A DNA stretch of 64,000 nt from Bacteroidales bacterium (GCA_017617125.1 JAFZWY010000056.1:91339-155338); one strand, 5' to 3'. Shown: positions 44,626-54,098, numbered from the stretch's first letter. Numbers and translations: made by a program. The notes: generated by a model not told the origin, from the sequence alone.

Positions 44626-46277
44626 TTAGGAACCTTTCAGTCAGAAATTATATTCTAATTGAAAAACTCGACATTGACTTCAATTCGGGTTTTTCCGTTA
44701 TTACTGGCGAGACTGGTTCTGGTAAATCAATGATTATAGGTGCAATTTCGCTCCTTCTGGGCAAACGCGCCGACACCGACGTACTTCTTTTCAAGGACAA
44801 GAAATGCGTTATAGAAGCCACTTTCGACATTAAAAACCTCGGATTGAAAGACTTGTTTGCCGAAAACGAGGTCGACTATTCCGACGAAACCATTGTAAGG
44901 CGCGAGATAATGCCCGAAGGCAAGTCGCGGGCTTTCGTGAACGATATGCCTGTGACATTGACCGTTCTAAAGGCACTTACCGATAATTTCCTTGACTTGC
45001 ACTCTCAGCACGAAAACCTATCGCTCACTACCCTGCCCTACCGTCTGCGCATTGTCGATTCGGCTGCTGGAACATTGGCACTTTTTGAGGAATACAAGGA
45101 GAAATATGCAGAGTACCAGTTGGTTGCGCAATTACTAAAAAGCAAGAAAGACGCGCTAGCAAATGCTCAGAAGGACTTAGATTATTATAGGTATCAGGCA
45201 TTGGAGATTGAAAATGCAAAACTTTCGTCTGACGATGAACTTGAAGAACTTGAAGCCCGTGCCTCGATGCTCGAAAATGCCGAGGAGATAAAATCGGCCT
45301 TATACGAGACTTCAAACCTGTACGACGGAGGTGAATATTCGGCATCTACTTTGCTCAAGCAGATGCGCAGCAACCTTGCAAAAATCGGCAAGAACTACAA
45401 GCCTGCGCAGGAATTGGAACAAAGGCTGGAATCCTCAATCATAGAACTAACGGACATAAACGATACCATTTCGCAGCAATTGTCGCAGGTGGAAGTAAAC
45501 CCGCAGCAACTGCAGCTTACCAACGAGCGCATCGACTTGCTGATGAGCCTATTGGCAAAGCACCGCGCAGCCGACATAGCCGAACTCAAGCAGAAGTACG
45601 AGGAGTACAAGGGCTATGTTGACAACAGCGGAAACCTTGAGGACGAAATTGCCGACCTCGAGAAGCAACATTCAGCCAAGGCGAAGGAAGTGAAAGCCGC
45701 TGCCGAGAATCTGAGCAAGAAACGTTCGGCTTCGTTCAAGAAGACGCAGGAATACATAAATTCTATGCTTCACGACTTGGGAATGCCTCACGGAGTGTTT
45801 GAGATTGGCAACGAAATCACGGAAATTTCGGCAAACGGCATCGACAATATTTCCTTCCTTTTCAGTGCCAACAAGGCGGTAGCGGTGGAGCCGATTGAGA
45901 AGGTTGCTTCGGGAGGTGAGTTGTCGCGCCTTATGCTTGCATTGAAGTCGCTTATGGCCAACTCGATGAATATTCCTACCATACTTTTCGATGAGATTGA
46001 CACTGGCGTTTCGGGCGAAATTGCAGCCCGTATGGGCAAGATTATGCAGCGCATTGCCGAGAATGTGCAGGTGTTGAGCATTACGCATCTTCCGCAGGTT
46101 GCGGCCATGGGAAGCGAGCATTTCAAGGTTTACAAGCATACCGACGACCAGCGCACAATTTCAAGCATCAAGAAACTCACTGCCGACGAGCGCATTACCG
46201 AAATAGCCTCGATGATGAGCGGTGAAAAGCTTACGCCAGAGGCACTGGAGAATGCGAAGGTGTTGCTAGGGAAGTAA
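44622..46277 (+). CDS. recN: DNA repair ATPase RecN
   Basis: 551 residues, an SMC-like protein for double-strand-break repair. The N-terminal half of the ATPase has Walker A GETGSGKS (29-36) and DLHSQHENLSLT. Long coiled coils span about 150-360. The C-terminal half has the signature VASGGELSRLMLALKSL, Walker B PTILFDEIDTGVSG and SITHLPQVAAMGSEHF. The length is normal. It is the last gene of the bamD operon, converging with DUF4301. Confidence 0.96.
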   Translation: MIRNLSVRNYILIEKLDIDFNSGFSVITGETGSGKSMIIGAISLLLGKRADTDVLLFKDKKCVIEATFDIKNLGLKDLFAENEVDYSDETIVRREIMPEGKSRAFVNDMPVTLTVLKALTDNFLDLHSQHENLSLTTLPYRLRIVDSAAGTLALFEEYKEKYAEYQLVAQLLKSKKDALANAQKDLDYYRYQALEIENAKLSSDDELEELEARASMLENAEEIKSALYETSNLYDGGEYSASTLLKQMRSNLAKIGKNYKPAQELEQRLESSIIELTDINDTISQQLSQVEVNPQQLQLTNERIDLLMSLLAKHRAADIAELKQKYEEYKGYVDNSGNLEDEIADLEKQHSAKAKEVKAAAENLSKKRSASFKKTQEYINSMLHDLGMPHGVFEIGNEITEISANGIDNISFLFSANKAVAVEPIEKVASGGELSRLMLALKSLMANSMNIPTILFDEIDTGVSGEIAARMGKIMQRIAENVQVLSITHLPQVAAMGSEHFKVYKHTDDQRTISSIKKLTADERITEIASMMSGEKLTPEALENAKVLLGK

Positions 46278-46278
46278 T

Positions 46279-46341
46279 TACACCCTATCGGGTATAAAAT
46301 TACAAAAACATAGCATAATTATACCTTATCGGGTATAAAAT
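46279..46341. repeat. Pair of operator-like palindromes between convergent genes
   Basis: Two 22-bp copies, TACACCCTATCGGGTATAAAAT (46279-46300) in its first form and TATACC-TTATC-GGGTATA (46320-46341) in its second, start 41 bp apart. Each has an ACC...GGT half-site pair around TATC. They are placed like a DNA-binding-protein site pair, yet lie between two gene ends. Confidence 0.6.
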
Positions 46342-46357
46342 GAAACACTATAGGGAT

Positions 46358-47779
46358 TTAATTTTTCGGCTGATGTTCCTTTCTCAGCAAATCGTTCAGT
46401 TCCTTTACAGGATTGAATGTTATCAGTGGAACTTCGACGAAAATTGTCAGCCAATCGGCCATGGAGCCGTTCCAAAGTCCAGGATGCTCCAGAACCTTGA
46501 TAGGCTTGCCGTTGTAGGTTTTCTCGGAAATGAAGCAGGTTGAAGAATCCACAAACTTGTTGAGGTCGAACTTGTTACCCTTGCAGTCCTTGGTGTAGCA
46601 AACCAAATCTACAGGATTGAAATGCGTCGAATTGTTGAAATGAGCCTTCTGTCTTTCGTCGGCAAGGTTTATCTGCGCCTTTTCGACTATCTGCAGCGAA
46701 ATGCTTCCGTCTTTCCTCACAAGGAAAGGACCGCCACCGGGTTCTCCAGTGTTCTTTACCATTCCGCATACGCGGATTGGGCGGTTCATGAAGCGGACAA
46801 GCGCATTGCAAAGGTTTTCGTCACGCTCGAAAGTTGTGCAGAAAGTCTTTTCGAGGCTGTCGGCAATGCGGTTGCAGTTGTCTGCCGACTTGTCGCTTTC
46901 GAGGCTCAGCATGTACGACTTTATGTTTTCGGCAGTTTCAATAAGCACACCGCCAAGCAACTTCTTATAAGGCAAAGTTTCAGCCATATAGTCCTGATGC
47001 ACAATATTATCGATGTTCTTAATAAAGATAATGTCGGCATCTATCTGATTGAGGTTCTGCAACAGCGAGCCATGTCCGCCCGGACGGGTGAAAAGTTCAC
47101 CCGAATCGGTGGTTACGAGAGTACCATTGTTATATATTGCAACAGTGTTTGTCGATTTTTCCTGAAACGAGAATTTCACGTCAACATTTAGTTTGTTCTT
47201 CTGCAAAATCTTATCCAACAGCGACTTGAACATCTCGTGATGTTCCTCCGAAACCGTGAATTCGAGTTTTGCAGGCTGGTCGGAGTTGTTCATTGCAACA
47301 CCTTCGAAAATTTGTTCCTCGAAAGCGGTGCGTGAAAAACCGTTGTACTTGTGGAACTCGACCAGACCTTTTGGCAATCCTGCATAGTTAAGCGGTTCGT
47401 GCAGAATTTTGTCGGAAACTTCCTCAAGGTTTTCCACATCCTTGATGCTGTCCTTCAGCGTATCGAAGAAAGCAAAACGTGGCAAAGCATCAATTGTAGC
47501 CTTTACCGAATAGTCGCCGCCATCGTGCAGATTTTTCAGGTTTGGCTCATTGTTGAACGCGATGAGTCGCTTGAACATTCGTGTTGCCGCCCCCGATGCA
47601 GGGACAAACTTCTCGATGGAATAGTTCCTGCTTTTTTCGTCGTAGCAGTCGATGTAGTGCTGCTGGTCGCCGATTATGGTTATGCCCTTTTCTGGTGTTG
47701 CTGGCGCGGCAATGTCAACAAAGTTGCCTTCGCTCTCGAGCAGGCTTTTCTGACGTGATATTTCGGTTTCGCTTAACAT
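46358..47779 (-). CDS. DUF4301-family protein
   Basis: 473 residues. Nearly the whole length matches the DUF4301 pattern: FVPASGAATRMFKRLIAFNN, FHKYNGFSRTAFEEQIFEG, TRPGGHGSLLQNLNQIDADI, FIKNIDNIVHQDY and GMVKNTGEPGGGPFLVRKDG, then TYNGKPIKVLEHPGLWNGSM. The GAATRM and PGGHGSL pieces recall nucleotide-sugar pyrophosphorylases, so a nucleotidyltransferase-like fold is likely; the reaction is not known. It stands alone on the minus strand, 46 nt from the lipoprotein gene. Confidence 0.85.
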   Translation of the reverse strand: MLSETEISRQKSLLESEGNFVDIAAPATPEKGITIIGDQQHYIDCYDEKSRNYSIEKFVPASGAATRMFKRLIAFNNEPNLKNLHDGGDYSVKATIDALPRFAFFDTLKDSIKDVENLEEVSDKILHEPLNYAGLPKGLVEFHKYNGFSRTAFEEQIFEGVAMNNSDQPAKLEFTVSEEHHEMFKSLLDKILQKNKLNVDVKFSFQEKSTNTVAIYNNGTLVTTDSGELFTRPGGHGSLLQNLNQIDADIIFIKNIDNIVHQDYMAETLPYKKLLGGVLIETAENIKSYMLSLESDKSADNCNRIADSLEKTFCTTFERDENLCNALVRFMNRPIRVCGMVKNTGEPGGGPFLVRKDGSISLQIVEKAQINLADERQKAHFNNSTHFNPVDLVCYTKDCKGNKFDLNKFVDSSTCFISEKTYNGKPIKVLEHPGLWNGSMADWLTIFVEVPLITFNPVKELNDLLRKEHQPKN

Positions 47780-47825
47780 AACGGGTTGTTTTTGTTTGTG
47801 ACTGCTAATATAATGCTTTTTCTTT

Positions 47826-48614
47826 TCAGATTGTCTTGATAATTTTATTTCTTACGGCTTCGATGTCATCTGCTAATGTCTGCGAATGTGCGCCACGGCT
47901 TTCGATGCCTGAAAAATCGGACTTGAGGCTTGCAATTATGTCGACATCCGACAACTGCGACAGCAGTTCGTTGATGGAATGCAGCACGTTAAAATGATTT
48001 TCGAGGGAATTTTCATTCGCCTCGCTAGATTCCGATTCCTGTGCAAGTCCCAGATGGGTGGTTTCAACCCAGAAACCGCAGATGAACATGGCTGTAATTC
48101 CGTATTTTTCATTCTCAGCAGGCACTATAGTGTTTGTGTCGAGAAGACTGTCGATTGTGGTGAAAATAACCTGCTCGTCGTTGAGGTTTTCTTCGACCTT
48201 TGGCACATATTCCTCGAAAATGTCGTTATCGACAGCCAATTTTTCGGCCATCATCTTTGTTGCATCCAGAATGTCGGTGCAAACTTGCACTCGTTCAAAA
48301 TAGCGTGCATATCCAAGGTCGGCGACGAGCATTCCCATTGCCATGGCGGTTTCCTTCGAGTTCTGGTAGAGGCCGGCAGTACGCACGTCGAGCAGCAAGT
48401 CCTTGTCGAACTTTACCTTGTTGAGGCGTATGTTCTTGCAGATTTCGGAATACTTGGGCAACTGGTTCAGGATGCTGTCGATATGGCTTTTATCGGCGGT
48501 GGATTCAACGTTGGAAAAGTCCTCTTTTACCTGCTTATAGTGGATACCGTTGCTGCAGGAAGAAAATGCCAACGCAATAAGCAACAAAAAGCAATATGAC
48601 TTAACACTATCCAT
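47826..48614 (-). CDS. Hypothetical lipoprotein
   Basis: 262 residues from the ATG at 48614; a TTG seven codons upstream is rejected because it would bury the signal sequence. The signal has lipobox AFSSC (lipid Cys20). The mature part is mostly helical and acidic, with segments LYQNSKETAMAMGMLVADLG, YARYFERVQVCTDILDATKM and MFICGFWVETTHLGLA. I do not recognise a family. Its start overlaps the end of rfbD by 8 nt, so it is cotranscribed with the dTDP-rhamnose genes, though a functional link is not evident. Confidence 0.75.
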   Translation of the reverse strand: MDSVKSYCFLLLIALAFSSCSNGIHYKQVKEDFSNVESTADKSHIDSILNQLPKYSEICKNIRLNKVKFDKDLLLDVRTAGLYQNSKETAMAMGMLVADLGYARYFERVQVCTDILDATKMMAEKLAVDNDIFEEYVPKVEENLNDEQVIFTTIDSLLDTNTIVPAENEKYGITAMFICGFWVETTHLGLAQESESSEANENSLENHFNVLHSINELLSQLSDVDIIASLKSDFSGIESRGAHSQTLADDIEAVRNKIIKTI

Positions 48615-49485
48615 TAATTTTTGAATACCTGTCAATCATTTCTCTCAGCGAATCTGTCCAATAAGGTATGTTGATACCGAAAGTTTCCGAAATCTTTCTG
48701 GTGTTCAGCACGCTGTAAGTCGGACGGGTTGCCTTGGTGGGATATTCGCTTGTGAGCAAAGGCTTTACCTCGGCGTCAATCTTCGTAAGCCTGAAAATGT
48801 GCATTGTGAAGTCGTACCACGAGCAAACTCCTCGGTTGGTGAAATGATATATTCCGCCGTGCCATTCGCCAGCATTGAGGTACAAGTCCGTGATTTTCAG
48901 CAAGGCTTTTGCAAGGTCGCCAGCGTATGTCGGCGTGCCAACCTGGTCAAACACAACGCCTTTTATCTTGCCTTCGCTACCGAGGCGAATCATTGTTTTC
49001 ACATAATTGTTGCCGTATTCGCTGTAGAGCCAAGCCGTACGAACAATCACAGCATCGCAGTTCTCGGCAATAATGTTCTGCTCGCCTTCGAGCTTTGTCC
49101 TGCCGTATGCAGACTGCGGATTTGTCGGTGCATCCTCGCAATAAGGTGTGTTTGCCTTACCATCGAAAACATAGTCGGTAGAAACGTGTATCAGTTTGAA
49201 ACCAAAGTTGTTGGCACATTTTGCGAGGTTGCGCGGAGCAACGGCATTTGCCAAAGTCGCATTTTCGAGGTCGTCCTCAGCCTTTTCAACTGCTGTATAA
49301 GCTGCGCAGTTTATTACTACGTCGAACTTGTTGTTTGCAAAAAAGGCGGTTGTTGCGTCAAGATTTGATATGTCAAGTTTGTCAATGTCAACGTATTCGA
49401 ATTCGGCATTGGCAAGCATTTCGTGGTTGTCGCAAATTTTGCTGCCGAGCTGTCCGTTGCATCCTATGACGAGTATTCTTTTCAT
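48607..49485 (-). CDS. rfbD: dTDP-4-dehydrorhamnose reductase
   Basis: 292 residues, an extended short-chain dehydrogenase. The NAD(P)-binding loop is GCNGQLGSKI. The catalytic motif YGRTKLEGE follows HVSTDYVFDGKA, and CAAYTAVEKAEDD is typical of RfbD. The C-terminal substrate region has GVCSWYDFTMHIF and RPTYSVLNTRKI. It makes dTDP-L-rhamnose in the last step of the pathway. It follows rfbC by 2 nt. Confidence 0.95.
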   Translation of the reverse strand: MKRILVIGCNGQLGSKICDNHEMLANAEFEYVDIDKLDISNLDATTAFFANNKFDVVINCAAYTAVEKAEDDLENATLANAVAPRNLAKCANNFGFKLIHVSTDYVFDGKANTPYCEDAPTNPQSAYGRTKLEGEQNIIAENCDAVIVRTAWLYSEYGNNYVKTMIRLGSEGKIKGVVFDQVGTPTYAGDLAKALLKITDLYLNAGEWHGGIYHFTNRGVCSWYDFTMHIFRLTKIDAEVKPLLTSEYPTKATRPTYSVLNTRKISETFGINIPYWTDSLREMIDRYSKING

Positions 49486-49487
49486 TG

Positions 49488-50036
49488 TCAGAAGTTTAGA
49501 ATTGCATTTTTCAAAGTGGGGTGCTTGGTATCCTTGTCGGAAAGAATCATCTTGTCCTGCGGAATTTTCCAGTCGATGCCAAGATCAGGGTCGTTGAAAA
49601 TGATTCCGCCTTCGCTTTCCTTGTTGTAGGCATTGTCGCAGAGATATGCAAACACGGCATAGTCCGACAATACCGAAAATCCGTGTGCAAATCCGCGTGG
49701 AATCAAGAACTGACGCTTGTTTTCCTCGGAAAGCTCAACCGAAATATGCTTGCCGAAAGTTGGCGAACCCTTGCGTACATCAACGGCGACATCGAGCACC
49801 TTGCCTACCACACAGCGTACAAGCTTTGCCTGCGAATATGGATTCAGCTGGAAATGCAATCCGCGCACAACGCCGTAAGTCGAACTTGATTCGTTCTGCT
49901 GCACAGGATTGAAATCTATTCCCGCAGCCTCGAAGTCGGACTTTTTCCAAGTCTCGAAGAAATAGCCGCGCTGGTCGCCAAAAACCTTTGGCTCGATGAT
50001 TTTCAAATCCTTTATGAAGGTATCTGTTACTGTCAT
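49488..50036 (-). CDS. rfbC: dTDP-4-dehydrorhamnose 3,5-epimerase
   Basis: 182 residues, of the cupin-type epimerase family. GDQRGYFFETWKKSDFEAAG, the catalytic His in GVVRGLHFQLNPYSQAKLVR, VLDVAVDVRKGSPTFGK, IPRGFAHGFSVLSD and the YNKESEGGIIFNDPDLGIDW end are all present. It performs the third step to dTDP-L-rhamnose. It lies between rfbA (5 nt) and rfbD (2 nt). Confidence 0.96.
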   Translation of the reverse strand: MTVTDTFIKDLKIIEPKVFGDQRGYFFETWKKSDFEAAGIDFNPVQQNESSSTYGVVRGLHFQLNPYSQAKLVRCVVGKVLDVAVDVRKGSPTFGKHISVELSEENKRQFLIPRGFAHGFSVLSDYAVFAYLCDNAYNKESEGGIIFNDPDLGIDWKIPQDKMILSDKDTKHPTLKNAILNF

Positions 50037-50041
50037 TTCAG

Positions 50042-50911
50042 TTATTTTTCGTTTACGATTCGAAGCAAATATTTTCCGTAGTTGCTCTTTGCAAGTTTTT
50101 CGGCGAGAACAGCAAGCTGTTCCTTGTTAATGAAACCTTTGCGGTAAGCAATTTCCTCGATGCACGAAGCCTTCAAGCCTTGACGATGCTCGATAGTCTC
50201 GATGAAATTTGATGCCTGCAAAAGGCTGTCTGGTGTTCCTGTGTCGAGCCATGCAAAACCACGGCCGAGAAGCTTAATTTGCAGACGGTCTTCCTTGAGG
50301 TACAAGTTGTTGAGGTCGGTAATTTCGAGTTCACCGCGCTTCGATGGTTTCAAACTTTTTGCCTTTTCAACCACATCGTTCGAGTAGAAGTAAAGTCCTG
50401 TAACTGCGTAATTTGACTTCGGATGTTCGGGCTTTTCCTCGATGGAAATAACTTTGCCTTCTTTATCAAATTCGGCCACACCATAGCGCTCGGGGTCGTT
50501 GACGTAATATCCGAAGATTATTGCTCCGTCTTCGATGCTAGCGGCATCGGTCAACTGCTGTCCGAAACTCTGACCGTAGAAAATATTGTCACCGAGAACG
50601 AGACAAACCTTGTCGTCGCCGATGAATTCCTCGCCGAGAATAAATGCTTGTGCAAGTCCATCTGGCGAAGGCTGAATCTTGTAGTGGATGTCCATTCCGA
50701 GTTGCGAGCCGTCGCCGATAAGCTTTTCGTACAGACCAATGTCCTGTGGTGTTGAGATTATCAGCACTTCGCGGATTCCTGCCAGCATAAGTGTTGAAAG
50801 CGGGTAGTAAATCATCGGCTTGTCGTAAACCGGAATTATCTGTTTCGAGATGCTTATTGTCATCGGATGCAGGCGCGTACCTGCGCCACCTGCCAAAATT
50901 ATGCCTTTCAT
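50042..50911 (-). CDS. rfbA: Glucose-1-phosphate thymidylyltransferase
   Basis: 289 residues. The nucleotide-binding start is [20 protein letters not shown], then [69 protein letters not shown] and [20 protein letters not shown]. It makes dTDP-glucose, the first step of the pathway. It is the first gene of rfbA-rfbC-rfbD-lipoprotein and has a good promoter. The dehydratase gene rfbB is not in this window. Confidence 0.96.
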   Translation of the reverse strand: MKGIILAGGAGTRLHPMTISISKQIIPVYDKPMIYYPLSTLMLAGIREVLIISTPQDIGLYEKLIGDGSQLGMDIHYKIQPSPDGLAQAFILGEEFIGDDKVCLVLGDNIFYGQSFGQQLTDAASIEDGAIIFGYYVNDPERYGVAEFDKEGKVISIEEKPEHPKSNYAVTGLYFYSNDVVEKAKSLKPSKRGELEITDLNNLYLKEDRLQIKLLGRGFAWLDTGTPDSLLQASNFIETIEHRQGLKASCIEEIAYRKGFINKEQLAVLAEKLAKSNYGKYLLRIVNEK

Positions 50912-50928
50912 TACGTTTGTATTTTTTG

Positions 50929-50959
50929 CAAATTTACAATTTTAATGCAAGTTGGCAAG
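50929..50959 (-). promoter_or_regulatory. Promoter of the rfbACD operon
   Basis: CTTG (50959-50956), 19 nt, TAAATTTG (50936-50929) on the minus strand, 17 nt before the rfbA ATG. Confidence 0.55.
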
Positions 50960-50966
50960 GCTACAT

Positions 50967-50998
50967 AAAAAAAAAGCCCCTGAGTGGGGCATTTTTTT
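50967..50998. terminator. Terminator of the exonuclease gene
   Basis: GCCCC-TGAGT-GGGGC hairpin (50976-50990) with A and T runs on both flanks. It overlaps the stop codon region of the minus-strand exonuclease gene and separates it from rfbA. Confidence 0.85.
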
Positions 50999-51773
50999 AT
51001 TTCTTCGATTCCATTTTGTATTTCATGTATTCGTCGGCAAGTACCTTCTTGGTATAGAGAGGGAAATCGCCTTTCATCATCCAGTCGTAGTAGGCTGGAT
51101 CCTTTTTGAATACTTCGGTGAGCAACTGTCCTTTGTACTTGCCAAAATTTACGACTACATTGTTGTCTGCATCGTAAACGAACCTGCCCATAAAGTCGGC
51201 ATTGCTGCCATACGACGAAAACTTTGAGATTTCGGCTATGTCGTTGCCGATGTCGCTGTAGCGATCCACCTGGGCCTTAAAAACTTCGTATGTGGCTTCG
51301 GTGTCGGCGTTTGCCGAATGTGCATTTTCTAAATCGGCATTGCAGTAGAACTTGTAGGCAGCCGACAAGTTGCGAGGTTCCTTCTTCATAAAGATGCTCA
51401 TAACGTCAACGAAATGACGCTTCTTAAGGTCGAAGTCGACGCCTGCGCGTATAAATTCCTCGGCAAGCAGAGGCACATCGAACTTATTGGAGTTGTACCC
51501 AGCAATGTCGGAATCCTTGAATATTTCGACCATTTCCTTTGCAATCTGCTTGAAGGTCGGGCAGTTTGCAACATCGGCATCGCTAATTCCATGCACTGCT
51601 GTCGATTGCGGAGGAATTGGCATTTCGGGATTTATGCGATACGTCTTCTTCTGCTCGTTTCCATTGGGATGTACCTTTATTATGGAAATCTCTACAATCC
51701 TGTCTGTGGCAATATTTATACCAGTAGTTTCGAGGTCGAAAAAAACTATCGGTTTACGAAGTTGAATTCTCAT
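50997..51773 (-). CDS. DnaQ-type 3'-5' exonuclease
   Basis: 258 residues. The Exo I motif is FFDLETTG (Asp13, Glu15), Exo II lies around AGYNSNKFDVPLLAEEF, and Exo III carries His and Asp in ENAHSANADTEATYEV. These four acidic residues plus His place it in the DEDDh group. A C-terminal region with VVNFGKYKGQLLTEVFKKDP and DWMMKGDFPLYT resembles the ExoX-like C-terminal domain. It may be a proofreading or repair exonuclease; without a polymerase domain the epsilon label would be a guess. It lies downstream of dnaN, separated by a terminator. Confidence 0.9.
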   Translation of the reverse strand: MRIQLRKPIVFFDLETTGINIATDRIVEISIIKVHPNGNEQKKTYRINPEMPIPPQSTAVHGISDADVANCPTFKQIAKEMVEIFKDSDIAGYNSNKFDVPLLAEEFIRAGVDFDLKKRHFVDVMSIFMKKEPRNLSAAYKFYCNADLENAHSANADTEATYEVFKAQVDRYSDIGNDIAEISKFSSYGSNADFMGRFVYDADNNVVVNFGKYKGQLLTEVFKKDPAYYDWMMKGDFPLYTKKVLADEYMKYKMESKK

Positions 51774-51780
51774 ATCCTAT

Positions 51781-51811
51781 AAAAAAAGATTACCCGAAAA
51801 ATCGGGTAATC
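51781..51811 (-). terminator. Terminator of dnaN
   Basis: A perfect 10-bp stem GATTACCCGA/TCGGGTAATC with loop TTTT on the minus strand, followed by a run of seven T. It lies 10 nt after the dnaN stop. Confidence 0.9.
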
Positions 51812-51820
51812 GGTATTGTG

Positions 51821-52954
51821 TTACATTTTGTTTATCATCATTGGCATCAGCAGCATCAGAACTTCCTCATCGGGGTTTTCGTTGTCCTTCGGAAGGATGA
51901 TTCCTGCACGAGTCGGATCCGAAAGCTTTATAGTGACTTCGGGAGTCTGGATGTTGTTGAGTATTTCGACGAGGAAATTCGACTTGAATCCGATTTCCAT
52001 TTCATCGCCTTCGTACTGGCAACCGATGTGTTCGCGTGCTGAAATCGAGAAGTCCATATCCTGTGCCGACATTTCGAGTGATGCACCCGAAATCTTAAGT
52101 CCAACAAGGTTGCTCGATTGGCTTGCGAACATACCTACACGGCGCAACGATGTCGAGAGAGCAACTCTGTCGACTACGAGCGTATTAGGATTCTCGCGAG
52201 GAATTACCGAGTTGTAGTTTGGATATACGCCTTCGAGGAGACGGCAAACGAGACGTATCGAACCGAATGAAAATACTGCGTTCTTTTCGTCGAATTCGAG
52301 AAGTACGTCTTCGGCAGCCTTCGGCAATATGCTCTTAAGTATGTTGGCTGGTTTCTTAGGCAGGATGAAAGAGCTTTCGGTCTGCACCTGTACGTCCTTA
52401 CGGGTGTACTTTACAAGCTTGTGAGCATCGGTAGCAACGAAGTTTATTCCCGATTCCTGGAGTTCGATGAAGATACCGTTCATTATTGGACGGAGTTCGT
52501 CGTCGCCAGTTGCGAAAATTGTTGAGTTGATACCGTTGTACAGTACGTCGTGGTTGATGCTTGTGCTAATGGTCTTGTCGGCTTTCAGCTGTGTAGCCTG
52601 CGGGAAATCTGCACCATCGATGCCAACGAGCGTATATTTTCCGTCCGCCGACTCCATGTCGATTCTGTTGTCTTCGGTGTTGATGTTGAATGTAAGCGGC
52701 TGCTCCGAAAATTCCTTGAGGATTTCAAGGATTTTCTTTGTGTCGGTAGCAATAACACCATTGCCGTCGCAATTTTCGAGAGGCAAGGTGGTGCTGATAG
52801 TGCTTTCGAGGTCGCTTGCAGTGATTTTTAAAATTCCGTCCTCGACAGAAAGCAGTACGTTGTCGAGAATTGGAAGTGCATTCTTTGAATTAACAACCCT
52901 GCTTACTATTTGCAGGTGCGACAGAAGTTGTGAACTTGAAATTACAAAATTCAT
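51821..52954 (-). CDS. dnaN: DNA polymerase III beta sliding clamp
   Basis: 377 residues, with three clamp domains. It begins MNFVISSSQLLSHLQIVSRV, with NALPILDNVLLSVEDGILKI, then GTxxDELRPIMNGIFIEL-type (visible as ATGDDELRPIMNGIF), FVATDAHKLVKYTRK, RLLEGVYPNYNSVIP and the C-terminal LMPMMINKM. The clamp tethers Pol III and many repair enzymes to DNA. It is far from any dnaA or origin in this window. It follows DUF4340 by 94 nt in the gldF-gldG-DUF4340-dnaN series. Confidence 0.97.
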   Translation of the reverse strand: MNFVISSSQLLSHLQIVSRVVNSKNALPILDNVLLSVEDGILKITASDLESTISTTLPLENCDGNGVIATDTKKILEILKEFSEQPLTFNINTEDNRIDMESADGKYTLVGIDGADFPQATQLKADKTISTSINHDVLYNGINSTIFATGDDELRPIMNGIFIELQESGINFVATDAHKLVKYTRKDVQVQTESSFILPKKPANILKSILPKAAEDVLLEFDEKNAVFSFGSIRLVCRLLEGVYPNYNSVIPRENPNTLVVDRVALSTSLRRVGMFASQSSNLVGLKISGASLEMSAQDMDFSISAREHIGCQYEGDEMEIGFKSNFLVEILNNIQTPEVTIKLSDPTRAGIILPKDNENPDEEVLMLLMPMMINKM

Positions 52955-53048
52955 ATATTGATATTTTTTAAGTTTAAAAATTAATTAGGGCGTAAAATTA
53001 CAAATTTTATTGATATTGGTATCTAATTATTTTATTGTTTTTTCAACA

Positions 53049-54092
53049 TCACGGAGTTTCGACGTCCTTTATAATTGTTGTGGATCGGTGCATACCCTTT
53101 GTGAAATCCGACTTGTAGAATGTTATCGGATCGATGATGGGGTACTGCAGGATTACGACTTCGCCGTTGCCAAGTATGCCGTATAGGTTGTCGACATCAT
53201 ATTCGAACAGGTTTCCTTCGGGATCGAAAAGACCTGTGCTGTTTGGATGCCTGTATGTTACAAGCTTGTTCTTGGCACCGGTCTTGTCTTCTATTGTAAA
53301 CGATGCGAGCATCTGCGTCGTTTGCAGGCTGTCGCGCTTTTGTGCCTGCAAGCTGTCGAGAATGAATGTCTCGAAACCTACGAACTTAATGCGGCTTACA
53401 AATTCCTTCACGCGCAGCGTGTCGAACGGCTCTTCAATCTTTGACCCATCGATATTCCTGAGGTTGTAGCTGTTTTCGCCGAGGCGTTCGGCGATAAACG
53501 ATTCGTCGCGGTCGGGATATTCAACGTAAACCTTGGCAATGTCCTCGATGCTGTAGTTGAAGGCAATGCGCTCGCGCCATTCCGAAAGTTCTGGCAGGTA
53601 ATGAACGGTGAGGTAGCCTGTGAATCCAGGACGCGACACAATGAACGGCAGGTCGGAATTCTCGAGGATCATGTATGCTCCGTTGTTGTCTTCGGTCACA
53701 CCGCCTACATAGTAAACCTTCACGCATTCGTCGCCTTGATAAATCTCGACCTTGATTCCTTGGACAGCAAGATCTTTCATTACTCTTTCGAGCTTTGCCG
53801 ATGAAACTGGCGAACTCACTTCCACCTTCTTTATAGTCGTGAGCAGGTTGTTGACAAAGTCGCGGCGCGCGGTATATTGCTGGTTTACTGTCCAGTGGTC
53901 ATCAACTCGTTCTAGAGTGACTGCCGAGCCTTGCTTGTTGGCAAGGAATATCTTTGTGATTGATGCTGTATCCTCGACTGCAAAGTCGCGCAAGGTGCGC
54001 TGCGGGTCGTAGTTGCGTACAAAGAATATCGCAATCGAAACTCCGATGAGTATCACGATTACTATAAGTAGCAATAGGTTGGTTTTCTTCAT
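53049..54092 (-). CDS. DUF4340-domain protein, linked to GldFG
   Basis: 347 residues. One N-terminal membrane helix (about 5-24, NLLLLIVIVILIGVSIAIFF) anchors a periplasmic domain rich in beta strands: VTLERVDDHWTVNQQYTARR, VNNLLTTIKKVEVSSPVSSA, GIKVEIYQGDECVKVYYVGG and FIVSRPGFTGYLTVHYLPEL. This is the DUF4340 pattern, often next to ABC-2 permease plus GldG-like genes. The role is unknown, probably an accessory of that transporter. It starts 6 nt after gldG. Confidence 0.85.
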   Translation of the reverse strand: MKKTNLLLLIVIVILIGVSIAIFFVRNYDPQRTLRDFAVEDTASITKIFLANKQGSAVTLERVDDHWTVNQQYTARRDFVNNLLTTIKKVEVSSPVSSAKLERVMKDLAVQGIKVEIYQGDECVKVYYVGGVTEDNNGAYMILENSDLPFIVSRPGFTGYLTVHYLPELSEWRERIAFNYSIEDIAKVYVEYPDRDESFIAERLGENSYNLRNIDGSKIEEPFDTLRVKEFVSRIKFVGFETFILDSLQAQKRDSLQTTQMLASFTIEDKTGAKNKLVTYRHPNSTGLFDPEGNLFEYDVDNLYGILGNGEVVILQYPIIDPITFYKSDFTKGMHRSTTIIKDVETP

Positions 54093-54098
54093 ATTATG

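Noticed and set aside
46279..46341. Rho-independent terminator for recN
   Set aside because: The stems are short and neither is followed by a clean T run on the plus strand; the two-site spacing fits binding sites better.
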